8,943 nt of DNA from Clostridiales bacterium (GCA_030154385.1 JASKJZ010000081.1:1-8943), one strand, 5' to 3'. Numbered from the stretch's first letter, positions 1 to 7,652 are shown. Translations and numbers: made by a program. Notes: generated from the sequence alone by a model not told the origin.

Positions 1-64
1 CAAAAGTATGCAAAAGAAAATAAGATACCAGTCGAAATACAAAAAAAATAGAGGTATTTGGAAA

Positions 65-682
65 ATGAAAGCATCTAGAAGAATAAAAAAAATCATAATT
101 GTTATGGTGTCGACACTTCTTTTAATTGTTATTGTTTTTGGTGGCCTATTTACGTTCTATATGATTGAATCAGTAGCAGATTTAAAGAAAGCGGAATCTA
201 AGACTGAGGTTCGTCCTTTGACCAAGCAAGAACAAATCTTTGTTGGACTGTGGGAAGCAGAGGATGGTAGTTTGCTTGCGATTCGACCACGTGGTGGCTT
301 TGATGCAAGAGATTTTGCATTGGATGCGATATGCAAAAAGAATACGGTAAACAATATAGAAGTACGCGAACCCACGTGGGAAAAAATTACCCGTGATATA
401 TACACTGTTTTGGAGGAGAGAGGGGACTTGCTTGTAATTTCGGATACATTTGATTGCCCAGATGTAAACGACCCCGATGGTTTAAAATATGTGCAAACCG
501 AAGAACGATTGGAGTATGATACAGAAACCGATATCATTACGCATTTTAGTATTCATCAGGCTTATGATGGTGGAGGAATGGAGGAATTCAAAACCGTATT
601 TCACCGAACAGACGGTAAACCGACGGACAAAAGCGTTGATTGGGAGTGGTATTATGATATTCATCCACATCGAAGACCGTAA
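65..682 (+). CDS. Single-pass membrane-anchored protein of unknown function
   Basis: I do not recognise a named family. The 205-residue product starts with a basic stretch (MKASRRIKK), followed by one hydrophobic helix at about residues 9-32, and then a roughly 170-residue soluble part. This fits an N-in, C-out membrane anchor or an uncleaved signal peptide; there is no lipobox cysteine. The soluble part opens with a segment reading VGLWEAEDGSLLAI (about residues 60-73), reminiscent of small beta-rich extracytoplasmic domains that begin with a G-x-W-x-x-x-DGS pattern. It has two cysteines, about residues 90 and 131, which could form a disulfide. The frame is open back to an ATG at 8, but the ATG at 65 is preferred: GAGG lies 10 nt upstream (51-54), the basic-plus-hydrophobic start then sits at the N-terminus, and no binding site is visible before position 8. 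No terminator separates it clearly from the next gene, about 200 nt away. Coding is confident; function is unknown. Confidence 0.75.
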   Translation: MKASRRIKKIIIVMVSTLLLIVIVFGGLFTFYMIESVADLKKAESKTEVRPLTKQEQIFVGLWEAEDGSLLAIRPRGGFDARDFALDAICKKNTVNNIEVREPTWEKITRDIYTVLEERGDLLVISDTFDCPDVNDPDGLKYVQTEERLEYDTETDIITHFSIHQAYDGGGMEEFKTVFHRTDGKPTDKSVDWEWYYDIHPHRRP

Positions 683-704
683 GAATTCGCTCGCTCGAAT
701 AAAG

Positions 705-736
705 ATGTGAATATATTACCAAGAAATGTGAATATA
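705..736 (+). promoter_or_regulatory. 11-bp direct repeat with 21-bp period, possible activator site
   Basis: ATGTGAATATA occurs at 705-715 and again, identically, at 726-736. The start-to-start distance is 21 bp, about two helical turns, so both copies face the same side of the DNA. The second copy runs into a small inverted repeat, AATATAGTATATT (731-743). Direct repeats spaced 20-22 bp upstream of a -35 box are the usual site layout for LytTR-type and several other response regulators; which protein binds here is not known. The repeat lies between the first gene and the large surface protein gene, so the latter is the likely target. Confidence 0.4.
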
Positions 737-792
737 GTATATTTTTTTGTAGTAGTTTGGATGATAAGCTTAAATGGCATAGATAGATCGTG

Positions 793-801
793 TGTCATAA
801 T
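793..801 (+). promoter_or_regulatory. Candidate extended -10 promoter element
   Basis: TGTCATAAT (793-801) matches an extended -10 (TGn followed by CATAAT, one base off TATAAT). No good -35 lies 16-18 bp upstream. Initiation here would be near 808, giving an 80-nt leader that contains both micro-ORFs. Rival placements are TTGTAG (747-752) with TTAAAT (770-775), and TTACCA (716-721) with TATATT (738-743). The sequence alone does not decide between them. Confidence 0.3.
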
Positions 802-827
802 AAGAACATAAAGGAGCAAAATAAGCT

Positions 828-845
828 ATGAAGAAAAAAGTTTGA
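828..845 (+). CDS. Five-codon leader ORF (MKKKV)
   Basis: An ATG at 828 has a near-perfect AAGGAG (811-816) placed 11 nt upstream and encodes MKKKV before a TGA at 843-845. That stop overlaps an ATG at 845 (TGATG), which opens the next small frame. Either this is a translated leader peptide, or it is the relic of an older gene start that has decayed. The binding site is as good as that of the full gene downstream, so ribosomes may well load here. No function can be assigned from five residues. Confidence 0.3.
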   Translation: MKKKV

Positions 846-889
846 TGGAAAAACAAAAAAACGTCCAAATTAAAATTAAGGGAGATTAG
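845..889 (+). CDS. 14-codon leader ORF abutting the surface protein start
   Basis: The frame from the ATG at 845 encodes MEKQKNVQIKIKGD and stops at TAG 887-889, directly against the ATG at 890. It is in the same frame as the large downstream gene, so only that TAG separates the two. It has no good binding site of its own but overlaps the stop of the preceding five-codon ORF. It may serve translational coupling, or be a former N-terminal extension closed by a stop. Lys and Asn dominate, as expected of A-rich leader DNA, so it could be meaningless. Confidence 0.25.
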   Translation: MEKQKNVQIKIKGD

Positions 890-3800
890 ATGATGAAAAA
901 TAGGTGGAAAAAAGTAGTAGCATTTTTATTAACGTTCGCACTTGTGATATCAATGTTGCCAGTGCAATCGGTGGAAGCTACAAAAAAAACAGTTAAGACA
1001 ACATCGATATCGACTACAAATGTCGCATACAAGACTATGACAATAGCCAAAGGCAAAACCTATCAGATTAAAACAGAAGTAAAACCTGCAACTGCAACCA
1101 ATAAGAAACTGGTGTGGTCGACAAGCAATAAAAAGATTGCAACGGTTTCAAGTACTGGATTGGTAAAAGGAATCAGAAGTGGTACTGCTGTTATTAAAGC
1201 AACAACGAAAGATGGAAGTAAAAAACAGATAGCAATAAAGGTAACGATTGGAACTAAGGTTTCAAAGATAAGTGTTGCAAAGAGTAAAGTAACCCTTAAA
1301 GTTGGAAAAACCAGCACTATTAAAGCAACGGTATCCTCTAAGAAAGCTTCAAATAAGAAACTAGCTTACAAATCTTCTAATAATAAGGTGGCAACGGTAT
1401 CCTCAAAAGGTAAAATCAAAGCAGTTGGCAAGGGAACGGCAACGATTACCGTAGAAGCTAAGGACAACAGTGGAAAAACAGCAAAAGTAAAAGTAACGGT
1501 GAAAGGAAATGACGCAACAATTAGTAATAAAAATGTAGAAAATGGAACGGCAACGATATCAAATGCATCTTATGACGACCTGACAATTTCAAACAGTGTA
1601 GGAAATGCTTCTGTTGTATTGGATCATGTAGTTATCAGAGGCACTCTTAAAATGCAAAATGGGGCAGCTTATACGGTAAGCGTAACCAATTGTAACATAG
1701 CAAATGTTATGGTGGATGAAAAAGAGGCGGACGTAAAGACGATGGCAGTAGGACTCGATGAGCCAAAAACAATAGATGCCAGCACATTACCTACACTAAT
1801 TGCAGGAAAAGGAACTGTAATTGTTGAGCTAGATGCTGTTGGGAATGTATCGATCAAGCAAAATGGTTCTGCTACCATTAAATCGATAACGGTTAGCACA
1901 AAGTTGAACGGGAATATAACCGTATCGTTGGATGGTTTTAAGGGAAATTTAGAAATTAAATCGGCTACCAACTCGAATGTAAATATTGAGACAAAAGCAT
2001 GTGAAATTGGAACGGCAACGGTTAGCGGAAGTGTTACGGGTCAAAAGATTCAATTGCTGGATAAGGCAGCAGAAGGAGAAACTGCATCAAAGATAGATAA
2101 GATTAACCTTACATCCAATGCAAGTCTAAAGGTTGATATTCAGGCCAATACATTGCAGATTGATAAAAAGGCAGCAAATGCACATGTTACCATTGAAAAA
2201 GCAATTGATTCCGTAAATAATAATGGAAAAGATAGCAATCTTACGATAAATGCAGATATAAAAGACTTTACTTCAAACGGGGATGCCGCAGTTGTAAAAA
2301 TTGGCGGCGGTGCAACGGTTGAAGCGATACGAAGTGATGGAGCCAATGCAAAAATTTCAGTTGCGTTAGGTGCAACTGTTACAAAAGTTACTACACGTGG
2401 GGATAAAAATACCATTGAAGGAGATGGTAAAGTAGGAAGTGTTAAGGTAGAAGGAAATGATACCAAAGTTAATACAAAAAATACGCAGCTTGAAATAGCG
2501 GACAATGTAAAAGGAACCCAGTCGTTTGATAAAACAGTAAAGCCTGGAGAAACTGTGAATACTGGAACTGCTGGTGGAAGCACAGGTGGAACAACAGATC
2601 CTGGAGCCGCAAGTGGTGAAGCTGTCCAAATCGTGATTGAAAATCCAGGCACAGTTGTAGCAGGTACTCCAGTTACATTAAAAGCAAATATGTCCAATGT
2701 GACATGGAAGGTATATGACAACATAAGCTCTAGCATGGGTGTTGCAACAATTGATGCTAGTACAGGAAAGTTAGATCCAGTCGATCCTGGTATCGTACGG
2801 GTAGAAGTTCGATCAAAGGCAAACAAAAATGCATATGGAGTGGTAGATATCCATATTCAAGGTAAAAAAGTAGTAAGTTACAAGGAACTTCCAACCATAG
2901 TTCTTAATAAAGATGAGAAAATTATGGATCTATCCCTGTTAAAAGCGTCTGGGAAACTTCCCAAGGATGTTGAAATTGTCTACGAAGATAACAATACCGT
3001 GGGAACTCTAAAAACTACCTTAGATGATCATTGGTATGGTGATTTTGATGGAGGAAGACTGGGCAAATATATGATAACGGGAAACAGTGATCTTCCAGAT
3101 GGATATGGCGGAGATGACTACTGCAACATCCGTGTTATTGTTGATGTGCAAGCAAAGCAAACCGACGATCGAATTGCAATCACAGGGTATGACCAGCTAC
3201 CAGAACTTACATTGTCGGAAGACACACATGCAGTAAAGGGACGAGATGTATTACACCAGTTTATATGGTCGAATAAAAAAGATAATACGTTTACACTGAA
3301 AGCAGAAGATGGTACGACACACCCATGTGAAATCTACAGTTATTATAGCTCTTCTGCTGATAAGTTCAATGGAACGGTTCCAGGAAAGTATGTATTCGAA
3401 TTTGATGTAGAAATGCCAGTAGGGTACAAAGCGAAGCAAGCGAATGCCTCCAGTGGAAGATACCGGGTGGAGCGAACGGTAAATGTCGTGACGCCTCAGA
3501 CAGTAAGCAGCGTTGACTTTGATGAAGATAGCGAAGCTCCTAGTACAACACAGACAGCTTTTAAACCTAAAACAGAAGCGATAACCATTTCGGGAATTGA
3601 AGTAAATGCACCAGCAACCATGAAGGTTGGTGAGGTCTTAAACTTAAATGCACTTGTGACGGTAGCACCAGATAAGGAAGCATATAAGTTTGTGACATGG
3701 AAGTCAAGCAATGGAAATGATATCAGTCATACAAATGGTACATTTTTAGCATCTTACAAGGGTATGACAACGATTACCGCTACTTCCAGAACTGACAAAA

Positions 3801-4801
3801 ATGTGTATAAAAAAATCAATGTTAATATTGAAGGAATCGATGCAACTGGACATATGCCAATTGCTCCAATCGAGATAAAAACAGATGAGCATTTAACCGA
3901 CCATGACATGGTAGAGGCTTCGGTATATGCCGATAAACTGTCAGATTCGGTAGAAATTATCAGATCTTCTGGTGAAACAGATACGATACCAGTATACAAT
4001 TGGTATTATAATACACAAACAACAGTAACAGGTGGAGCGATTCAATATACCTTTAAGCCAAGTTTTGAATACCAATATACCGCATACTATAATTATAATT
4101 TTGATGACATTAGGGCAGATATTATAGTCGATCCAATTCAGACAGAAATACGCCCTGGAGTTACTGATATTTCTTACATCAATACTCCGATAGAGATAAA
4201 ATCTGATTTGTTTTTATGTCGTAGTTATCAGTTGGAAGGGCAGTATTTTGAAAATAAGAAGGTAACGCTTACAGCAACCTTAGAAGATGGAACTACCAAA
4301 GAAATATCGGCAGAGGTGAATGGCATAAATGATAAAAATAGTTGGTGGAGTGACGAGGGAAGTCCGTATGAGGGTGATATTGGTACCTATACATTTAATA
4401 TGTATTTGAAATTGCCAAGGGATCAGTACAGATTCTGGTGTTCGAGTGATGTAGAGCAAACATTTTTAGTAACGGTAAAACAGACACCAGACGAAGAATC
4501 AATCTGGGTTACTCAAAAACCAAAGCTAACATATAAGGCGGGAGAAACACTAGATCTATCGGGTATGCTGGTGCAGGTAAGAACTGACAATCCCGAAAAC
4601 TACAAGGAAGTCAAGATTGTAAGTAAAGATGCGGTTGCTTCGGGTGAAATTAAGATAATCCTTCATTTATACGATTCGAATAATGAGGTTGAAGTAAAGG
4701 AAGGAACTCCAATAATAGCAGCGTATGATAAAGCAGTAATTGAAGTTCAAGATGCTAAAAATTCATATAGTACTTATTTTGGACGCTTAGTGGTGAATTA
4801 A
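890..4801 (+). CDS. Large secreted BIG2/Ig-like surface protein with a beta-solenoid-like segment
   Basis: This is a 1303-residue exported protein, probably a surface adhesin or structural protein. Residues 1-30 are a signal peptide (basic MMKNRWKK, hydrophobic core, likely cleavage after VEA). Two BIG2 domains follow (about 40-118 and 123-205), each with the hallmark W/Y-x-S-S/T-x-N-x-K-x-A-T-V-S-S-x-G core and a G-T-A-x-I-x-x-x strand. Residues about 207-545 are short beta-strand repeats rich in Asn, Thr, Val and Gly, like a parallel beta-helix. A Gly/Thr linker (about 553-577) leads to a tripartite Ig-like unit that occurs twice (about 579-868 and 896-1197), then a final Ig-like domain carrying TYKAGETLDLSGM (about 1213-1225). 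No LPXTG, C-terminal membrane helix, SLH, choline-binding or catalytic motif is visible, so the mode of attachment is unknown. The start is supported by AAGGGAG at 878-884; an ATG at 893 is an equal alternative. A terminator follows, so this is probably the last gene of its transcript. Confidence 0.9.
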   Translation: MMKNRWKKVVAFLLTFALVISMLPVQSVEATKKTVKTTSISTTNVAYKTMTIAKGKTYQIKTEVKPATATNKKLVWSTSNKKIATVSSTGLVKGIRSGTAVIKATTKDGSKKQIAIKVTIGTKVSKISVAKSKVTLKVGKTSTIKATVSSKKASNKKLAYKSSNNKVATVSSKGKIKAVGKGTATITVEAKDNSGKTAKVKVTVKGNDATISNKNVENGTATISNASYDDLTISNSVGNASVVLDHVVIRGTLKMQNGAAYTVSVTNCNIANVMVDEKEADVKTMAVGLDEPKTIDASTLPTLIAGKGTVIVELDAVGNVSIKQNGSATIKSITVSTKLNGNITVSLDGFKGNLEIKSATNSNVNIETKACEIGTATVSGSVTGQKIQLLDKAAEGETASKIDKINLTSNASLKVDIQANTLQIDKKAANAHVTIEKAIDSVNNNGKDSNLTINADIKDFTSNGDAAVVKIGGGATVEAIRSDGANAKISVALGATVTKVTTRGDKNTIEGDGKVGSVKVEGNDTKVNTKNTQLEIADNVKGTQSFDKTVKPGETVNTGTAGGSTGGTTDPGAASGEAVQIVIENPGTVVAGTPVTLKANMSNVTWKVYDNISSSMGVATIDASTGKLDPVDPGIVRVEVRSKANKNAYGVVDIHIQGKKVVSYKELPTIVLNKDEKIMDLSLLKASGKLPKDVEIVYEDNNTVGTLKTTLDDHWYGDFDGGRLGKYMITGNSDLPDGYGGDDYCNIRVIVDVQAKQTDDRIAITGYDQLPELTLSEDTHAVKGRDVLHQFIWSNKKDNTFTLKAEDGTTHPCEIYSYYSSSADKFNGTVPGKYVFEFDVEMPVGYKAKQANASSGRYRVERTVNVVTPQTVSSVDFDEDSEAPSTTQTAFKPKTEAITISGIEVNAPATMKVGEVLNLNALVTVAPDKEAYKFVTWKSSNGNDISHTNGTFLASYKGMTTITATSRTDKNVYKKINVNIEGIDATGHMPIAPIEIKTDEHLTDHDMVEASVYADKLSDSVEIIRSSGETDTIPVYNWYYNTQTTVTGGAIQYTFKPSFEYQYTAYYNYNFDDIRADIIVDPIQTEIRPGVTDISYINTPIEIKSDLFLCRSYQLEGQYFENKKVTLTATLEDGTTKEISAEVNGINDKNSWWSDEGSPYEGDIGTYTFNMYLKLPRDQYRFWCSSDVEQTFLVTVKQTPDEESIWVTQKPKLTYKAGETLDLSGMLVQVRTDNPENYKEVKIVSKDAVASGEIKIILHLYDSNNEVEVKEGTPIIAAYDKAVIEVQDAKNSYSTYFGRLVVN
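1007..1504 (+). repeat. Tandem lysine-rich BIG2 domains
   Basis: Two adjacent BIG2 (bacterial Ig-like group 2) domains, residues about 40-118 and 123-205. Shared landmarks are a K-x-L-V/A-W/Y-x-S-S/T-N core, the string ATVSS-x-G, then a G-T-A strand. Counting residues 31-206 by eye gives 40 Lys and 1 Arg against 4 acidic residues, unusually basic for this fold. The DNA copies have diverged, so this is an old duplication. Confidence 0.75.
1508..2524 (+). repeat. Beta-solenoid-like repetitive region within the surface protein
   Basis: Residues about 207-545 alternate short hydrophobic strands with Asn, Gly, Asp or Ser turns. Examples are ATISNASYDDLTISNS, VVLDHVVIRGTLKMQNG, VSVTNCNIANVMVD, VSIKQNGSATIKSITVS and LNGNITVSLDGFKGNLEIKS. 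The pattern resembles parallel beta-helix segments found in other Gram-positive surface and S-layer-associated proteins. No lyase or hydrolase active-site motif is evident. The fold is inferred from the pattern, not from a profile match. Confidence 0.45.
2624..4480 (+). repeat. Duplicated tripartite Ig-like unit (two copies of about 290-300 residues)
   Basis: Copy 1 is residues about 579-868 (2624-3493) and copy 2 about 896-1197 (3575-4480). Each has a BIG2-like domain, a domain opening with a P-T/I-x-I/V-x-x-D-E/K motif, and a domain with an EDGTT turn. Matching landmarks are SKANKNAYGVVDIHIQG with SRTDKNVYKKINVNIEG; KLPKDVEIVYEDN with KLSDSVEIIRSS; and LKAEDGTTHPCEI with ATLEDGTTKEIS, each followed by a PGKYVFEFDVEMPVGY or IGTYTFNMYLKLPRDQY strand pair. 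Domains two and three of each copy also resemble each other. This is protein-level similarity; the DNA has diverged. Confidence 0.65.
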
Positions 4802-4866
4802 CAAGATACAAAAAACCTCTTAGTTAATACTATCATAAGTGTAACAAAATAGAGGAGTATAGAAGA

Positions 4867-4916
4867 AAAATAGCGCAAATCTTTGTAAGTGTAAAGATTT
4901 GTGCTATTTTATTTTT
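4867..4916 (+). terminator. Strong intrinsic terminator after the surface protein gene
   Basis: The arms AAAATAGCGCAAATCTTT (4867-4884) and AAAGATTTGTGCTATTTT (4893-4910) pair over 18 bp with one G-U, around an 8-nt loop, and run into a T-rich tail ending ATTTTT (4911-4916). The left arm is preceded by an A run, so it could also terminate on the minus strand. It separates the surface protein transcript from the regulator gene. Confidence 0.88.
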
Positions 4917-5087
4917 AAATGCAGCAGATGTATCCAGACACATGTATTACTTCTTTTAAAAATGTTTCTCTTACAATGCAGAAAAAAGCGGAATGAAAAG
5001 TAGGAAAACGAGTAATGGTGCATTTGCATATTGTATGATAATATTTAATCATGGAAATATTAGGATGAATAACCAGAGGGATATCGA
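4917..5087 (+). promoter_or_regulatory. Upstream region of the LAL regulator gene, probable promoter
   Basis: This 171-nt gap between the terminator and the regulator start must hold the regulator's promoter. The best -10 candidates are the overlapping TATGAT (5034-5039) and GATAAT (5037-5042), each one base from TATAAT. No convincing -35 lies 16-18 bp upstream, which suggests either a weak promoter or one needing an activator. The ribosome binding site AGAGGG (5075-5080) is 7 nt before the ATG. No riboswitch-like structure or clear operator palindrome was seen. Confidence 0.35.
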
Positions 5088-7583
5088 ATGCAGGAATATA
5101 AAAATGGAACAGAACACATTACTTATTTCAGTGAGAATCTAAGTCAAAGGATGAAGCTTTTGAACGCTTATCCTGCCACGCTTGTAGTAGCGCCTATGGG
5201 CTATGGAAAGACAACATGGGTTACAGAAGCAGTGTCGCGTATGGATGCCAATATTGTATGGCAGAAAATCTATGATAAGACGTCCAGTGATTTTTGGGCA
5301 GGATTTTACCATGCTGTTAAGGAATTAGATAGAGAATGTGCAGACAAACTTGCACAGATCGGGATATTGGAGGGAAGATTTGTAAAGCGAGAGCTGATGC
5401 TGGTACTGGAATCCCTTCATGTAGTAAGAGATACGTTTTTTGTTATTGATGATTACCACTATATAAAATCAAGCGAAGCCGACGAATTCCTGTTCCTGTT
5501 TATCAAACATATGCCAGAAAACTTGCATCTTATTCTGATTACGAGGAATTCATTTAAAGGGGCGGGAGAATTAGAACTTAAGGGTTATTTATACAAAATT
5601 GGAACAAATGATCTCTCATTTTCCAAGGCGGATATCGAATTATATTTTTCTATGCAGGGAATTTTACTAAGTGAGCAGCAACTAAAAGAGCTGTGCCAAT
5701 ACAGTGAGGGCTGGATATCGGCGCTGTATCTGTTTACGCTCGATTATCGGATGCATGGGGACTTTGTATTTACATCAAGTGTCCAGGAACTGATCTACCA
5801 GACCATTTATGATCCGCTTGATCCGGATAAAAAGGATTTTCTTTTGTCAATTTGCCAGTTTGACGTATTCAATCTGAAACAGGCAAAAGAGGTATGGGAG
5901 CAGGAAAATGCGGAGCAGCTGCTGGAAGAATTGTTGTATTCCAACGCTTTTATGAAGAAAGACTCGGTGACGTTTCAATATTCGTTACATAATATCTTCC
6001 GCCTTTGTCTTAAGGAGCAGTTTGAAAAGCTCACAATGGAGAAACAGAGAACCCTATGGAAAAAAACTGGAGAAGCAATGAGGAATAATGGTCAGCTGAT
6101 TTCTGCGATGGAATGTTTTTATCATGCTGGACAGTTTGATGATGTGCTTTTGATTCTTGGTACAAAAAATCCAAGAAATTTGCATCGAAAACATAAGGAT
6201 CTGTTGCTTTGCTGTTATAGGGACTGTTCGGAAGAGGTAAAAAACAGGCATCCTTTTTCTATCTTGTCTTTTTGCATGGATATGACTACGTTGTTTCGTG
6301 AGCTGGAATGGTTCTATAGAGGCTGCCGTGATTTTGAGAGATCCATGCAAAAAAATCAGGAATTTACCATAGAGGAGCGTACACAGCTTACTGGAGAATA
6401 TGAACTGCTTTTAGCGTATCATGCATTTAATGATATTGATAAGATGCGGGAACATCATCAAAAAGCTTATAAATTGCTTCATTTCGCTCCCCGCTTTATT
6501 GATTTAAAAGATATATTTACTTTTGGGGCTCCCTCTATTTTGTACCTCTATTATCGGGAGGCAGGAAAGCTTAAGGATCTGGTGCAGTATGTGAACAGAG
6601 TACCTAGCTGTTATATGAAATTTACGAATGGTCACGGGGAAGGGTATGCGTCTGTATTTCAGGCAGAATGGATGTATTTCTGTGGAGATTATAGTGAAGC
6701 CGAGATTGCTGCAAGAGAAGGAATTTCTCTGGCGCATGCGAAAGGACAGGCTGATATTGAACTTTGTGGATTGTTTGTATTAGCAAGAGTTTTTTTGTGC
6801 CGTGGAGAAGCTTCTTTGTTGACCGAGCAGATTGGGCAGATTGAAGCACTGGCTCGTCATGAGACTGTAAAATACCAGACACACTGGTTACTCTATGCGA
6901 TGGATCTTGTGAGAGGATATCTCTTTGAAGCGTTGGATCAGACAGATGAGGTTGCTGAGTGGATTTGGGAACATGAATATGGAAAGCATTTGATTTTTAA
7001 TTCTATTTCTTTTGCTGATATTGTCTATGGAAAAGCCTTATTGCAAAAGAAGGAGTATGTGAAGCTCCTTGGTATGACAGAGTCTTTTTGCCAGCAGGCT
7101 GCCATCTTTCCAAATCTTTTGGTACAGGTATATACCTATATTTATGAGACAGCGGCACATGAGTCACTGTTTCGAAGTGAAAGTGCAAACGAGGCTCTAG
7201 GGCGTGCTATGGACATTGCTATGCCAGACGGCTTGATCCTGCCATTTGTGGAAAATACCAGGGAGATTGAGCCGGTGCTTTCAAGGCTTTTAGGCAAACC
7301 AAAATACATGGATTTCATAGGAAAGATAAAAAGGGCATATGTTCCTTACCGAAAATCTGTGGAAATGATAAAGAGTGCATACTTCAGAAAGGAAGCACCG
7401 AGCTTGACTCCACGTGAGCGCCAGATTGGGTTATTGGCGGTGGATGGTCGTAACAACCGTGAAATCGCAGAAATACTTTATATTTCACCAAATACCGTAA
7501 AGGCAGAGATGAAAAGCCTGTTTGCAAAGCTTGGAATTAACTCTCGTGTACTTCTTACGAAGGAAATGCTTATCGAAAAATAA
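5088..7583 (+). CDS. LAL/MalT-type LuxR family transcriptional regulator
   Basis: This 831-residue cytoplasmic regulator has the size and order of the LAL (large ATP-binding LuxR) family, whose best-known member is MalT. An N-terminal STAND P-loop ATPase carries Walker A APMGYGKTT (35-43), Walker B FFVIDDYHY (117-125, with D121 and D122) and a sensor-like LILITRN (148-154). The middle, about 340-740, is helix-rich and TPR-like, the usual sensor part. The C-terminus (about 770-831) is a LuxR/GerE helix-turn-helix: LTPRERQIGLL, then NREIAEILYISPNTVKAEM and LFAKLGINSR. In this family an inducer and ATP drive oligomerisation and activation of target promoters; no inducer can be predicted here. 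The ATG has AGAGGG 7 nt upstream. The gene stands alone between two terminators and is flanked by two large exported proteins, which are plausible targets. No truncation or frameshift is visible and both catalytic motifs are intact. Confidence 0.93.
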   Translation: MQEYKNGTEHITYFSENLSQRMKLLNAYPATLVVAPMGYGKTTWVTEAVSRMDANIVWQKIYDKTSSDFWAGFYHAVKELDRECADKLAQIGILEGRFVKRELMLVLESLHVVRDTFFVIDDYHYIKSSEADEFLFLFIKHMPENLHLILITRNSFKGAGELELKGYLYKIGTNDLSFSKADIELYFSMQGILLSEQQLKELCQYSEGWISALYLFTLDYRMHGDFVFTSSVQELIYQTIYDPLDPDKKDFLLSICQFDVFNLKQAKEVWEQENAEQLLEELLYSNAFMKKDSVTFQYSLHNIFRLCLKEQFEKLTMEKQRTLWKKTGEAMRNNGQLISAMECFYHAGQFDDVLLILGTKNPRNLHRKHKDLLLCCYRDCSEEVKNRHPFSILSFCMDMTTLFRELEWFYRGCRDFERSMQKNQEFTIEERTQLTGEYELLLAYHAFNDIDKMREHHQKAYKLLHFAPRFIDLKDIFTFGAPSILYLYYREAGKLKDLVQYVNRVPSCYMKFTNGHGEGYASVFQAEWMYFCGDYSEAEIAAREGISLAHAKGQADIELCGLFVLARVFLCRGEASLLTEQIGQIEALARHETVKYQTHWLLYAMDLVRGYLFEALDQTDEVAEWIWEHEYGKHLIFNSISFADIVYGKALLQKKEYVKLLGMTESFCQQAAIFPNLLVQVYTYIYETAAHESLFRSESANEALGRAMDIAMPDGLILPFVENTREIEPVLSRLLGKPKYMDFIGKIKRAYVPYRKSVEMIKSAYFRKEAPSLTPRERQIGLLAVDGRNNREIAEILYISPNTVKAEMKSLFAKLGINSRVLLTKEMLIEK

Positions 7584-7590
7584 AGAAAAA

Positions 7591-7603
7591 TACCCAGTGG
7601 GTA
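7591..7603 (+). repeat. Small perfect inverted repeat after the regulator stop
   Basis: TACCCAGTGGGTA is a 5-bp perfect inverted repeat around a 3-nt centre, beginning 7 nt after the regulator's stop codon. As RNA it is a weak hairpin just ahead of the strong terminator; as DNA it could be half of an operator. No second copy was found in the window. Confidence 0.3.
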
Positions 7604-7617
7604 ATAGAAATGTATGG

Positions 7618-7652
7618 AAATCCATCCTACAATGTGTAGGATGGATTTTTTC
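7618..7652 (+). terminator. Strong intrinsic terminator after the LAL regulator gene
   Basis: AAATCCATCCTACA (7618-7631) pairs perfectly with TGTAGGATGGATTT (7635-7648) over 14 bp around a 3-nt loop, with a T run at 7646-7651. The next gene's ribosome binding site starts only 16 nt later, leaving almost no room for a promoter after it. Confidence 0.9.

Noticed and set aside
8..64. Upstream ATG at position 8 extending the first gene by 19 residues
   Set aside because: No ribosome binding site is visible before it, and the extension would put a long basic stretch ahead of the membrane helix; the ATG at 65 has GAGG at good spacing.
685..700. ATTCG/CGAAT hairpin just after the first gene as a terminator
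   Set aside because: Only 5 bp with a 6-nt loop and no T tract; too weak to call.
2140..2826. 228-residue open frame on the minus strand inside the surface protein gene
   Set aside because: Low-complexity Pro/Thr/Phe-rich product typical of the antisense of a repetitive gene, with no family resemblance; the sense strand clearly codes.
4816..4855. CCTCT/AGAGG pair after the surface protein stop as a second hairpin
   Set aside because: Only 5 bp across a 30-nt loop; the strong terminator directly downstream suffices.
4993..5142. Short ORF of about 49 codons running into the regulator gene
   Set aside because: No ribosome binding site, overlaps the regulator in another frame, and the product shows no recognisable feature.
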